From the NCBI GenBank assembly GCA_026391995.1, contig JAPLCY010000276.1:1-8648 (forward strand): a DNA stretch of 8,648 bases, read 5' to 3'. This DNA is from Candidatus Auribacterota bacterium. Its GTDB lineage: Bacteria; Auribacterota; Tritonobacteria; UBA1439. The translations under genes and the position numbers were made by a program. Position 1 is the first letter of the stretch. The number at the start of each line of letters is the position of its first letter. The notes under the pieces are model-generated. The model was not told the DNA's origin. It worked only from the letters and a program-made list of their open reading frames with translations, and did no database searches. Below are positions 1 to 6,748 of this stretch, one piece after another.

Positions 1-729
1 AACTGCCCGCGCCACATCGAGGTCATCAGGGAACTGAAGCCCGAGGTCGTCACCCTCGGCGCGGATCCGAACTTCCAGGATCACATCGCCTCGCTTGTCT
101 CCTGCGGCATCAAGGTATTCCCCCTCGCCGCCTCCGTCCTCATGGCGCGTCTCGCCGAGGAGGCCGGGGCGCACGCGGTCATCCCGGAGGGACAGGAGGC
201 CGGAGGGCACATCAGCGATATTTCCACCATGCCGTTCATTCCCCAGGTCGTTGATGCGGTGGAGATTCCGGTCATCGCCGCCGGCGGCATAGGCGATGGC
301 AGGGGGATGGCCGCGGCATTCGCCCTCGGGGCCGAGGGGATTCAGCTCGGGACCGCGCTCATCGTCGCCGACGAGTGCCAGGCCCACGATAAATACAAGC
401 AGGCGATCATCAGCGCCGCGGATCGCGCCACCGTCGTCACCGGCCTCTCCATCGGGAAACCGACGCGGGCGCTCCGTAACAAGCTCACCCGCCAGCTCCA
501 AAAGATGGAAGAGCATGGTGTCCCCTGGACCGAGATCGAGATGATCGCCAGCGGCAAGCTCCGCGAGGCGGCCAGGGAGGGGAATGTCCGGGAAGGCTCG
601 GTGATGATGGGGCAAATCGCGGGGTTGATCGCCACACGGGCACCGGTCAAGGCGATCTTCGAGGAGATGGTCAACGGCTTTATCAGGACCGTGCGGGAAT
701 TGGATTCGATCAGCCGGGGCACTGCCTGA
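1..729 (+). CDS. fabK: Enoyl-[acyl-carrier-protein] reductase II (FabK), C-terminal part, cut by window start
   Basis: The frame is open from base 1, so the start lies outside the window; 242 codons plus TGA are visible, against roughly 310-320 residues for complete FabK. FabK is an FMN-dependent TIM-barrel enzyme that performs the last reduction of each fatty-acid elongation cycle (trans-2-enoyl-ACP to acyl-ACP) in the cytoplasm. Visible signatures are EGQEAGGH (the His codon is at 208-210, matching the catalytic-loop His of the FabK/nitronate monooxygenase superfamily) and the flavin phosphate-binding stretch AAGGIGDGRGMAAAFALGAE (281-340). The stretch from GIQLGT to VMMGQIAGLI also follows the FabK pattern, including RALRNKLTRQL and the GSVMMGQIAGL tail. 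The superfamily also holds nitronate monooxygenases, but this C-terminal pattern favours FabK. It converges with the barrel gene at 909-2000, with a repeat between them. Confidence 0.88.
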   Translation, partial: NCPRHIEVIRELKPEVVTLGADPNFQDHIASLVSCGIKVFPLAASVLMARLAEEAGAHAVIPEGQEAGGHISDISTMPFIPQVVDAVEIPVIAAGGIGDGRGMAAAFALGAEGIQLGTALIVADECQAHDKYKQAIISAADRATVVTGLSIGKPTRALRNKLTRQLQKMEEHGVPWTEIEMIASGKLREAAREGNVREGSVMMGQIAGLIATRAPVKAIFEEMVNGFIRTVRELDSISRGTA

Positions 730-745
730 CGGGCCCCATTCAGCC

Positions 746-910
746 AGTGTAGTGTCTCAGAAATAGGGAACATTAATTTGTCATTGCGAGCGAAAGCGAA
801 GCAATCTCAATTCATTGTGATCCAATAGATTGATTCGTCGCTCCGCCTGCCTGCCGGCAGGCTCCTCGCAATGACATAACTCATGTAGTGTAATTACGAG
901 ACACTACACT
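746..910. repeat. MITE-like element: 13-bp terminal inverted repeats around a nested palindromic repeat
   Basis: AGTGTAGTGTCTC at 746-758 is the exact reverse complement of GAGACACTACACT at 898-910. Inside lies a second, nested inverted repeat: TGTCATTGCGAG at 779-790 matches CTCGCAATGACA at 865-876, and both arms continue imperfectly (GCGAAAGCGAAGCAATC on the left). The right arm is interrupted by a GC-rich insert containing the 14-bp perfect palindrome GCCTGCCGGCAGGC (849-862). A further small hairpin, TGTAGTGT (884-891) against ACACTACA (901-908), sits at the right end. There is no coding capacity. The inner part resembles the TCATTGCGAG...CTCGCAATGA interspersed repeats I know from several bacterial groups; naming a family would need a genome-wide search. 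The right terminus overlaps the stop codon of the gene at 909-2000. Confidence 0.75.
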
Positions 911-2000
911 AGAACGCGTACACCAGCGCCACACCCCCCCAGATCTCGTCCTTGCTGCTCCAGGTGCGGGTTTCCATATCCAGATTCTGCGTGGCCAGGC
1001 CATAGCGCACGAACGGCTCGACAATGAGTGTCGACTCCCCGAACAGGCCGCATACGTATCTGTCGAGGTCGAGCTTCTTGCCGAAATCAAGGATGAGGGG
1101 AATCGCAAGGCCGAACTCCGCATCCTGGAGCCCGCTCTTCAGACCCGGCAGCACGGACTCCCGGTCAATCGCCCAGATCGTCGAATCAAGCTTGAGGCAC
1201 TGGAGGATGCCATATGTCCTCCGGGGAATAATATCGGGGAAAGGCGTGATCAGGTTGAATTCCACATTATGCCACCACCAGTTGGGCGGGTAGCCGTGGA
1301 AGCCGTACTTGTCGTTGGTAAGCGTGAAGCTCTTTGATGTGGCCCCGTAGTATGCCCCGTAGTGCACACCAAACGGGATCGAGGTGATCTCCTTCTCGTA
1401 CCCGGGCAGTTTCACGGGGCGGAACGTCGGGATCGCGTTGAAACCTGTGCGGATGAGCAGCTCTTCGAAATCCCTGTCATGGTCGTCAAAGGGGGGCAGG
1501 CCGTAGTGCTCGTATCCGATATCAAAATCCAGATATTTAAAGATCCTGTTTTCCAGCACCGCCATGACCTTGAATCGGTCGTTGTTTTCGTGGCCTGCCT
1601 TGAGGGCCCATGCCCCGCCGATCATCGAATGCAGCTTCACCTCCCAGATGTCCCTCTTACGCTGCTCGTCATAGGGGGTGAGATCCAGTTTGAAATCTCC
1701 GCCGAGCAGATATGCCGGGTCGAGGCCGAACCAGTTGATCCCCCTCCAGACGTCGCGCGACTCAAAAACGTTTGCGATGGAAAACGCCGTCCGTTTCTTC
1801 GCCGCCCTCACCCAACCCTCGATGCCGGTTGCCTGAGTAACCTCTCCCTGCGTCATCGAGGCCGCTGACGGCGCGCGCACCGTCGCATCCTCGCCCGTGG
1901 CCGCGTCGAATGAGGCCTCGTCCTGGGCATGGGTCGATACACAGAGCAGCGCAATAACAAGAGAGAGGAGCAACATCCCCGCGTCGCGACCTGATCTCAT
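909..2000 (-). CDS. Predicted outer-membrane beta-barrel protein, unknown substrate
   Basis: A 363-residue protein with a clear Sec signal peptide: charged MRSGR, hydrophobic core at about residues 9-21, likely cleavage after THA (about residue 25). After a low-complexity, Ala/Thr/Asp-rich linker (26-60) the rest is rich in alternating aromatic and polar residues. It contains an FESRDVWRGINWFGLDPAYL segment like the first strands of several small porin-like families. It ends in SSKDEIWGGVALVYAF, and a C-terminal Phe is typical of proteins inserted by the BAM machinery. No transported substrate can be assigned. The start is supported by AAGGAGG ending 5 nt before the ATG. It lies 19 bp after truA on the same strand and is probably the last gene of that transcript. 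Two of the three stop-codon bases lie inside the right terminal repeat of the element at 746-910. Function beyond an outer-membrane barrel is unknown. Confidence 0.75.
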   Translation of the reverse strand: MRSGRDAGMLLLSLVIALLCVSTHAQDEASFDAATGEDATVRAPSAASMTQGEVTQATGIEGWVRAAKKRTAFSIANVFESRDVWRGINWFGLDPAYLLGGDFKLDLTPYDEQRKRDIWEVKLHSMIGGAWALKAGHENNDRFKVMAVLENRIFKYLDFDIGYEHYGLPPFDDHDRDFEELLIRTGFNAIPTFRPVKLPGYEKEITSIPFGVHYGAYYGATSKSFTLTNDKYGFHGYPPNWWWHNVEFNLITPFPDIIPRRTYGILQCLKLDSTIWAIDRESVLPGLKSGLQDAEFGLAIPLILDFGKKLDLDRYVCGLFGESTLIVEPFVRYGLATQNLDMETRTWSSKDEIWGGVALVYAF

Positions 2001-2019
2001 GAGTGCCTCCTTGTGATTT

Positions 2020-2760
2020 CTAATAGCTGACCCTCATCAAGGTGAGTCCGCGTGCGGGGGCGGTCGCCGGTGCTGCGCTCCTGTCCCGCGCCGCGAGAAC
2101 TGCGCGTATATCCTCCGGGGCCTTCGCGCCCTTCCCCGCCTCGATCAGCGCGCCGACGATCGAGCGGACCATTTTATAGAGGAAGCTCACCGCCTCTATC
2201 TCAAGAATAACATATTCGCCCTGCGATTCAATCGTGATCTCGCTCACCGTGCGGAGGGGATTGTCGTCCCTGCCTGAATTGCAGGCGAACGATGAGAAAT
2301 CATGGGTGCCCACAAGGTGGCGTGCTGCCGCGCGCATGGTATCGATGTCGAGGGGATGCCGCACATGATGGGCGAAGCGGTGATCAAGGGCCGACCGATG
2401 GGAACGGTTGAGAATCGCATAGCGGTAGCGCTTGCCGCGCGCACTGAACCTGGCGTGGAAATCAGGAGGGGCCTCGCCCACATCGAGAATTGCAATGTCA
2501 TCGGGCAGCACGGCATTCAACGCCTGGTGCAGCCTGGCTGCGGTCAACCGGGTGGCACACTGCACGCTGGCAACCTGCCCGCGCGCATGCACCCCGGCAT
2601 CGGTTCTTCCCGCTCCCGCCACGCACACCGATTCACCGGTGATCCTCTTCAAGGCGAGCTCGATCTGTTCCTGCACCGTGGGGCCGCCGGGTTGCAGCTG
2701 CCATCCCCGATAGTGCGTCCCGTCGTATTCTATTACCATCTTGATATTGATAGAGCGCAT
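2020..2760 (-). CDS. truA: tRNA pseudouridine(38-40) synthase TruA
   Basis: A 246-residue protein of normal TruA length. TruA isomerises uridines 38, 39 and 40 in the anticodon stem-loop of many tRNAs. The family signature GRTDAGVHARGQVA starts at residue 51, and Asp54 is the catalytic aspartate that attacks the uracil ring. Other TruA blocks are the N-terminal MVIEYDGTHYRGWQLQP, RYRYAILNR, GTHDFSSFA, FLYKMVRSIVGAL and the closing ARGLTLMRVSY. The start at 2760 lies only 5 bp after the asd stop and I see no convincing Shine-Dalgarno sequence in front of it, so translational coupling to asd is likely. A start at Met8 is also possible. The gene is in the usual position behind asd in leu/asd clusters of many bacteria. 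Confidence 0.95.
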   Translation of the reverse strand: MRSINIKMVIEYDGTHYRGWQLQPGGPTVQEQIELALKRITGESVCVAGAGRTDAGVHARGQVASVQCATRLTAARLHQALNAVLPDDIAILDVGEAPPDFHARFSARGKRYRYAILNRSHRSALDHRFAHHVRHPLDIDTMRAAARHLVGTHDFSSFACNSGRDDNPLRTVSEITIESQGEYVILEIEAVSFLYKMVRSIVGALIEAGKGAKAPEDIRAVLAARDRSAAPATAPARGLTLMRVSY

Positions 2761-2765
2761 TCAGT

Positions 2766-3785
2766 TTAGGGTGTGACCCCGATCAAGAGCTCGGCTATCT
2801 GGACCGCGTTGAGCGCCGCCCCTTTCAAGAGCTGGTCGCCGGAGATAAATATGTCAATCCCTTTCTCCTGCGAAATATCCTCGCGGATGCGCCCCACCAG
2901 GACATCATCCTGACCGCTCGCCATGATCGGCATAGGGTAGAGGTTCTTCGCGATGTCATCCACCAGCTTCACCCCGGGCGCCGTAGCGAGGATTCTCCGG
3001 ACGTCGCCCGCCGTCAGCTTGCGCTCCGTTTCGATGTTGACCGCCTCCGAATGAGCCCTGAGAACGGGAACGCGTACGCAGGTGGCGGTGATACGGATCG
3101 AGTCGTCGCCGAATATCTTGTGCGTCTCGTGCACCATCTTCATCTCTTCCTTGGTATAGGCGTTCGGGAGGAATCCGTCGATATGAGGGAAGAGGTTGTA
3201 GGCGATCTGCTGGGGGAGCGCCGCCACCACGGGCTTTTTCCCGGCCTCTATCTCGCAGTACTGCTTCCTGAGCTCGGCCATGGCGCCGGCGCCGGCGCCG
3301 GACGCCGCCTGATAGGTGGCGACCACGATCCTCCTGATCCTGGCCGCCCTATGGATCGGCCAGAGGGGGACGACCATGATAATGGTGGAGCAATTGGGGT
3401 TGGCGATGATCCCCTTGTGCCTCTCAACCGCCTCGGGATTGACCTCAGGGACGACAAGCGGGACATCCGGCTCCATGCGGAAGGCGCTCGAGTTGTCCAC
3501 CACCACCGCCCCCGCCTTTACCGCCTCCGGAGCGAATTCCTTGCTGCGCGCTGCGCCCGCGCTGAAAAGTGCGATCTCAACGCCCTTGAACGAATTCGCG
3601 CTGAGCTCCTCGACGGCAACAGCCTCGCCCATGAACATGAGTTTCTTCCCCGCAGAGCGGTGCGACGCAAGCAGTGTGATCCTGCTCACGGGGAATTTCC
3701 TCTTCTCAAGAGTCGCGATCATGTCCGCGCCCACAGCGCCCGTCGCACCCGCGATCGCCACTGCATAGCCTCGCGCCATTGCCAT
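2766..3785 (-). CDS. asd: Aspartate-semialdehyde dehydrogenase
   Basis: A 339-residue enzyme that reduces beta-aspartyl phosphate to aspartate semialdehyde with NADPH, the branch point to lysine/diaminopimelate, threonine and methionine. The N-terminal Rossmann motif AIAGATGAVG occupies about residues 10-19. The phosphate-binding NSSAFR starts at residue 98. NPNCST places the nucleophile at Cys132, followed by YQAASGAGAGAM. The C-terminal domain has RVPVLRAHSEAV, where His245 is the expected acid/base (many homologues have GHSE, here AHSE). DNA at 3282-3300 is a tandem GCGCCG run that simply encodes the AGAGA of the active-site loop. GGGAG lies 3 nt before the first ATG and 9 nt before a second ATG (3777-3779), so translation may start at MARGYAV. 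The gene lies 114 bp after the leuD/leuB chimera and 5 bp before truA. Confidence 0.95.
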   Translation of the reverse strand: MAMARGYAVAIAGATGAVGADMIATLEKRKFPVSRITLLASHRSAGKKLMFMGEAVAVEELSANSFKGVEIALFSAGAARSKEFAPEAVKAGAVVVDNSSAFRMEPDVPLVVPEVNPEAVERHKGIIANPNCSTIIMVVPLWPIHRAARIRRIVVATYQAASGAGAGAMAELRKQYCEIEAGKKPVVAALPQQIAYNLFPHIDGFLPNAYTKEEMKMVHETHKIFGDDSIRITATCVRVPVLRAHSEAVNIETERKLTAGDVRRILATAPGVKLVDDIAKNLYPMPIMASGQDDVLVGRIREDISQEKGIDIFISGDQLLKGAALNAVQIAELLIGVTP

Positions 3786-3819
3786 TTACTCCCTATGCAT
3801 ATCCACGCATCGGCCGCAT

Positions 3820-3895
3820 GAAAAGGCGACCGCGCGAACCGGCGCGCCGGCGATTATGTTCGCCGCGTCGCCGCCCCTCGCCCATTCGCCTTTTC
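3820..3895. repeat. Intercistronic inverted repeat between the leuD/leuB chimera and asd
   Basis: GAAAAGGCGA (3820-3829) is perfectly inverted as TCGCCTTTTC (3886-3895). Between them lies a very GC-rich stretch with the 12-bp perfect palindrome CCGGCGCGCCGG (3839-3850) and several GGCGA words. Read in the direction of the operon (minus strand), the structure ends in CGCCTTTTC, so it could fold into a hairpin followed by only four T residues: a weak terminator, an RNA-processing hairpin, or a small interspersed repeat. No reading frame in this gap looks coding. Confidence 0.45.
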
Positions 3896-3899
3896 GTCC

Positions 3900-5042
3900 T
3901 CACCCTCGTACAAGGGCGGCGACCATGTCGCCTACCTCGCTCGTCCCGTATCCCATCTTCCCCGCGGCAAGGCTCTTCAACTTCCCGGCAACCACCTTCA
4001 TGACCGCCGCCTCAACCGCGCGCGCGGCCTCGCGTTCGCCGAGGAATTCAAGCATCATTCCGCCGGCGCAGATTGCGGCAAGGGGATTGATCACGTTCTT
4101 GCCGGTGTACTTCGGGGCGGAGCCGCCGATGGGCTCGAACATGGATGTCCCCGAGGGGTTGATATTGCCCCCCGCGGCGATTCCCATGCCGCCCTGGATC
4201 ATCGCCCCGAGGTCGGTGATGATGTCCCCGAACATATTACTCGTCACGATCACGTCGAACCAATCCGGGTTCTTGATCATCCACATGCAGATCGCGTCCA
4301 CGTGCGCGTAATCCCGCTGGACATCGGGGTACTCCCCGCCGACCTCCTCGAATACCCGCTGCCAGAGGTCGTGTACGTAGGTGAGGACATTGGTCTTGCC
4401 GCAGAAGGTGAGCTTCTTGCGCGGGCGCGAGCGCGCGAGCTCATAGGCGTAGCGGATACAGCGTTCGACTCCCTTCCGGGTGTAGATCATCTCCTGGATC
4501 GCGACCTCGTCGGGCGTCCCTTTCTTGAGAAAACCGCCGATCCCCGCATAGAGGTCCTCGGTATTTTCGCGGACGACCACAAAATCGATATCCTCGGGCT
4601 TCTTGTCCCGCAGGGGCGATTGGACCCCGGGGTAAAGCTTCACGGGGCGGAGATTGATGTACTGGTCGAGCGCGAACCTCAGTTTCAGGAGAATTCCCGT
4701 CTCAAGGATTCCCGGCTTCACCTCCGGGTGACCGATGGCGCCGAGATAGATCGCCCGGTACTTCTTTAGCTCATCGATCGCGCTGTCGGGGACGATTACC
4801 GCGCCCACCCCAGCGTACCTGATCGCCACCGGGGCATGTTCGCGCGATGAGCCGCAGCCGAAGTTCTTCCCCGCCACGATCAGGTCCCCCTTCCGCACCT
4901 TCGCGACAAATGTCTTGTCCGCATCCTCCATGCAATGTTCCGCGAGGGTGTGCGGATCCGAGGTATTCAGGTACCGGGCGGGAACAATCTCGTCGGTGTT
5001 CACGTCATCCCCGAATTTCCACGCCCTGCCTTGTATATTCAT
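3900..5042 (-). CDS. Chimeric LeuD-LeuB: N-terminal half of isopropylmalate dehydratase small subunit joined in frame to N-truncated 3-isopropylmalate dehydrogenase
   Basis: The 380-residue frame has two origins. Residues 1-83 are Leu[21 protein letters not shown], then the active-site loop [15 protein letters not shown] (60-74) and AGVGAVI. From about residue 84 ([21 protein letters not shown]) it is LeuB to the end. Catalytic and substrate residues of LeuB are present: the Arg pair in [13 protein letters not shown] (122, 132), VVREN with Arg158, Tyr165, Lys216 in CGKTNVL, Asp249, and Asp273/Asp277 in NMFGDIITD. The cofactor loop [15 protein letters not shown] is also there. Missing are the C-terminal half of LeuD (family about 165 residues) and roughly the first 57 residues of LeuB, including the GDGIGPE strand-loop. 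The join lies at about 4791-4806. A normal LeuD start with AAGGTG 5 nt before the ATG is kept. Activity of either half is doubtful. A real deletion, a decayed locus and an assembly error all fit; the reading frame itself is clear. Confidence 0.88.
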   Translation of the reverse strand: MNIQGRAWKFGDDVNTDEIVPARYLNTSDPHTLAEHCMEDADKTFVAKVRKGDLIVAGKNFGCGSSREHAPVAIRYAGVGAVIVPDSAIDELKKYRAIYLGAIGHPEVKPGILETGILLKLRFALDQYINLRPVKLYPGVQSPLRDKKPEDIDFVVVRENTEDLYAGIGGFLKKGTPDEVAIQEMIYTRKGVERCIRYAYELARSRPRKKLTFCGKTNVLTYVHDLWQRVFEEVGGEYPDVQRDYAHVDAICMWMIKNPDWFDVIVTSNMFGDIITDLGAMIQGGMGIAAGGNINPSGTSMFEPIGGSAPKYTGKNVINPLAAICAGGMMLEFLGEREAARAVEAAVMKVVAGKLKSLAAGKMGYGTSEVGDMVAALVRG

Positions 5043-5048
5043 CAGCGC

Positions 5049-5111
5049 ACCTTACTCACGGTTACTCACCTCGTACTCCGTACACCGCACTTAGTACTTA
5101 CTGCTTAATGC
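5049..5111 (-). repeat. Degenerate heptamer tandem array in the leuC to leuD/leuB gap
   Basis: Read on the minus strand, the gap falls into 7-bp units: GCATTAA, GCAGTAA, GTACTAA, GTGCGGT, GTACGGA, GTACGAG, GTGAGTA, then ACCGTGA and GTAAGGT. Most begin with G and a T or C and carry A/G-rich ends. The last part can also be read as a 10-bp duplication (GTGAGTAACC, GTGAGTAAGG). It fills nearly the whole 77-bp space and runs into the AAGGTG ribosome site of the downstream gene. It resembles short heptanucleotide repeats known from cyanobacteria, but no family is claimed. Confidence 0.5.
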
Positions 5112-5119
5112 TCCGGTAG

Positions 5120-6385
5120 TTAATACTGTGTCTCTTCCGGTGAACATATCTCGCCCTTGATCGCGCTCGCCGCGGCAACCGCCGGCCCCGCCAGGTACAC
5201 CTCGCTTTTCGAGTGCCCCATCCGCCCGACAAAATTCCTGTTTGTCGTCGCCACCGCCCGCTCTCCCTGGGCGAGGACTCCCATGTGCCCGCCGAGGCAT
5301 GGCCCGCAGGTCGGTGTCGAGACGGCACCCTCCGCCTTGATGAATATCTCGAGCAGACCCTCGCGCATTGCCTCGGCATAGATCGCCTGCGTGGCCGGTA
5401 TCACGATGAGCCGCACGTCGCGGTGAACCTTGCGCCCGTTCAATATCTGCGCGGCAACACGCAGGTCGTCAAGCTGGCCATTGGTGCAGGAGCCGATCAC
5501 CACCTGATCGATTTTGATATTCCCCACCGTGCTGATAGCGCGGGCATTCCCGGGCAATGGAGGGAATGACACCTGGGGTTCGATTATTGAAACGTCTATC
5601 TCGATCACGCGCTCAGAGCGCGCGTCCCTATCGCTCTCGTAGTAGCGGGGCTCCCGCTCCGTCCTGCCCCTGACGTACGCCCGCGTCGTGGCATCGGGGG
5701 CGATGATGCCGTTCTTGCCCCCGGCCTCGATGGCCATGTTGCACATGCTGATACGCCCCGACATCGGGAGCCGCTCGATCGCATTCCCGGTGAACTCCAT
5801 GGACCTGTAGAGGGCCCCGTCCACGCCGATTGTCCCGATGGTGTGAAGAATCAAATCCTTCCCCCCCACCCATTTCTTACACGATCCATGGTAGACGAAT
5901 TTCAGCGACCGGGGGACTTTCAACCACACCTTCCCCGTGGCCATCGCCGCCGCGAGATCGGTGCTCCCCACGCCGGTGGCGAACGCGCCCAGCGCCCCAT
6001 AGGTACAGGTATGGCTGTCCGCGCCGATGACCAAATCGCCGGGTCCGACGATCCCCTGTTCGGGAAGAAGGGCGTGCTCAATCCCGCAGCGCCCCACGTC
6101 ATAATAGTGCGTGAGCCCCTGCTCACGCGCGAAGTCGCGCAGCAGCTTGCTCTGCTCTGCCGACTTGATGTCCTTATTCGGCGTAAAGTGGTCCGCCACA
6201 AGCACCACGCGCGCACGATCAAACACCTTCCCCGCCCCCGTCTCCCGGAATTCGCGTATGGCGATGGGCGCGGTGATGTCGTTGCCGAGCGCGATGTCGA
6301 CCGATGCCATGATGATTTCGCCCGGCGAGACGCACTCAACGCCCGCATGCGCGGCGAGTATCTTTTCAGTGATGGTCATGCCCAT
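5120..6385 (-). CDS. leuC: 3-isopropylmalate dehydratase large subunit (LeuC)
   Basis: The 421-residue large subunit of the [4Fe-4S] isopropylmalate isomerase, which with LeuD converts 2-isopropylmalate to 3-isopropylmalate in leucine synthesis. It is the homoaconitase-like type of about 420 residues. Numbered from 6385, the cluster ligands are Cys300 (IGSCTNGQ), Cys360 and Cys363 (TCGPCLGGH). Other aconitase-family blocks are [40 protein letters not shown] and [10 protein letters not shown] near the C-terminus. I chose the ATG at 6383-6385 because GGGTGA stands 5 nt upstream; the frame extends three codons further to a GTG at 6394, and another ATG lies at 6377-6379. It is the first gene of the minus-strand block. 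Its required partner LeuD is incomplete here, so the heterodimer cannot form normally from this locus. A homoaconitase-like substrate cannot be fully excluded, but the neighbours support LeuC. Confidence 0.94.
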   Translation of the reverse strand: MGMTITEKILAAHAGVECVSPGEIIMASVDIALGNDITAPIAIREFRETGAGKVFDRARVVLVADHFTPNKDIKSAEQSKLLRDFAREQGLTHYYDVGRCGIEHALLPEQGIVGPGDLVIGADSHTCTYGALGAFATGVGSTDLAAAMATGKVWLKVPRSLKFVYHGSCKKWVGGKDLILHTIGTIGVDGALYRSMEFTGNAIERLPMSGRISMCNMAIEAGGKNGIIAPDATTRAYVRGRTEREPRYYESDRDARSERVIEIDVSIIEPQVSFPPLPGNARAISTVGNIKIDQVVIGSCTNGQLDDLRVAAQILNGRKVHRDVRLIVIPATQAIYAEAMREGLLEIFIKAEGAVSTPTCGPCLGGHMGVLAQGERAVATTNRNFVGRMGHSKSEVYLAGPAVAAASAIKGEICSPEETQY

Positions 6386-6414
6386 GCTATTCACCCGCTA
6401 CAGGAAAGCGACAA

Positions 6415-6443
6415 ATTATATCCCAGGGAAACCCCAAAAGCAA
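6415..6443 (-). promoter_or_regulatory. Sigma70-type promoter for the leuC block
   Basis: On the minus strand TTGCTT (6438-6443) is followed by a 17-bp spacer and a perfect TATAAT (6415-6420). The -35 matches only in its TTG, while the -10 and spacing are ideal. Transcription would start near 6408, giving a leader of about 23 nt before the leuC ATG that holds the GGGTGA ribosome site. Such a short leader leaves no room for a leucine attenuator or T-box riboswitch. Confidence 0.6.
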
Positions 6444-6472
6444 TTGACAATCCCGTCCCTTTGCAGGATAAT
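6444..6472 (+). promoter_or_regulatory. Sigma70-type promoter reading toward the tRNA-Ala gene
   Basis: TTGACA (6444-6449), 17-bp spacer, GATAAT (6467-6472): a perfect -35 and a 5/6 -10 at ideal spacing. Transcription would begin near 6479, about 130 nt before the tRNA. Its -35 box touches the -35 box of the opposite leuC promoter. That it serves the tRNA is inferred from orientation; nothing else is encoded on this strand before it. Confidence 0.55.
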
Positions 6473-6515
6473 TGCGCCCTTGATGGCGTGCCCGGGGGAA
6501 TGTGGCTCTCCGGGA

Positions 6516-6527
6516 ATTGTTAACAAT
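6516..6527. promoter_or_regulatory. 12-bp perfect palindrome, possible operator
   Basis: ATTGTTAACAAT is a perfect 12-bp palindrome in the leader between the plus-strand promoter and the tRNA, about 37 bp after the predicted start point. It has the size and AT-rich symmetry of a binding site for a dimeric helix-turn-helix regulator. No regulator gene is nearby, so this is only a candidate. Confidence 0.25.
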
Positions 6528-6548
6528 GACCTATTTCGCTGCGTGATC

Positions 6549-6597
6549 CTTTATATTCGCATTTTGACTTTTTTATTTTTCAATTTGCATTTTTCAC
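6549..6597 (-). repeat. Degenerate heptamer tandem array upstream of tRNA-Ala
   Basis: Read on the minus strand, 49 bp divide exactly into seven heptamers: GTGAAAA, ATGCAAA, TTGAAAA, ATAAAAA, AGTCAAA, ATGCGAA, TATAAAG, roughly NTGNAAA. On the plus strand it is a T-rich run just before the tRNA. A weak TTGACT within it (6564-6569) is not followed by a good -10. Nothing here is coding. Confidence 0.5.
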
Positions 6598-6608
6598 TTC
6601 CTTCGGGT

Positions 6609-6684
6609 GGGGCTGTAGCTCAGCTGGGAGAGCGCTTGAATGGCATTCAAGAGGCCACGGGTTCGACTCCCGTCAGCTCCACCA
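6609..6684 (+). tRNA. tRNA-Ala, anticodon GGC
   Basis: A complete 76-nt cloverleaf with an encoded 3' CCA. The acceptor stem GGGGCTG pairs with CAGCTCC and carries the G3-U70 wobble pair that identifies alanine tRNAs. The D arm is GCTC/GAGC, and the anticodon stem CTTGA/TCAAG encloses the loop ATGGCAT, so the anticodon is GGC, reading GCC and GCU. The variable loop is AGGCC and the T arm ACGGG-TTCGACT-CCCGT. It is transcribed away from leuC and converges on the decarboxylase gene at 6749. No U-tract terminator is seen immediately after it; a heptamer array follows from 6693. Confidence 0.97.
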
Positions 6685-6692
6685 TTACTACA

Positions 6693-6734
6693 GTTGAAAG
6701 TGTAAAGTGTAATGTGTAACGTGGACAGTACTTA
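6693..6734 (+). repeat. Degenerate heptamer tandem array downstream of tRNA-Ala
   Basis: Six consecutive 7-bp units: GTTGAAA, GTGTAAA, GTGTAAT, GTGTAAC, GTGGACA, GTACTTA. The central three differ only in the last base. The array fills most of the 64-bp space between the tRNA and the stop codon of the minus-strand decarboxylase gene and ends 14 bp from that stop. Periodicity, not exact sequence, is what is conserved. Confidence 0.6.
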
Positions 6735-6748
6735 TAGAAGTTATGTGT

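Noticed and set aside
1362..1868. Plus-strand open frame of 168 codons opposite the outer-membrane protein
   Set aside because: The minus-strand frame has a signal peptide, a strong ribosome site and a barrel-type C-terminus; the plus frame has none of these.
3282..3300. Tandem GCGCCG repeat as a possible phase-variable tract
   Set aside because: It has a 6-bp unit within a conserved AGAGA active-site loop of asd, so changes keep frame and codon choice explains it.
3051..3821. Long plus-strand open frame of 256 codons
   Set aside because: It lies antisense to asd, is very rich in Arg, His, Gly and Asp as expected for the complement of a GC-rich gene, and shows no family motif.
5843..6523. 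Plus-strand open frame of 226 codons opposite leuC
   Set aside because: It is antisense to the conserved aconitase-family blocks of leuC, with shadow-type composition and no recognisable domain.
6609..6684. tRNA-Ala as an integration site of a genomic island
   Set aside because: No integrase gene and no repeat of the tRNA 3' end is visible within the window.
6111..6719. Plus-strand open frame running through the tRNA gene
   Set aside because: It spans antisense leuC, the promoters and the tRNA, which cannot all be coding; no motif is seen.
6549..6734. Heptamer arrays as a CRISPR-like array around the tRNA
   Set aside because: Units are 7 bp, directly adjacent, degenerate and without spacers; no cas gene is present.
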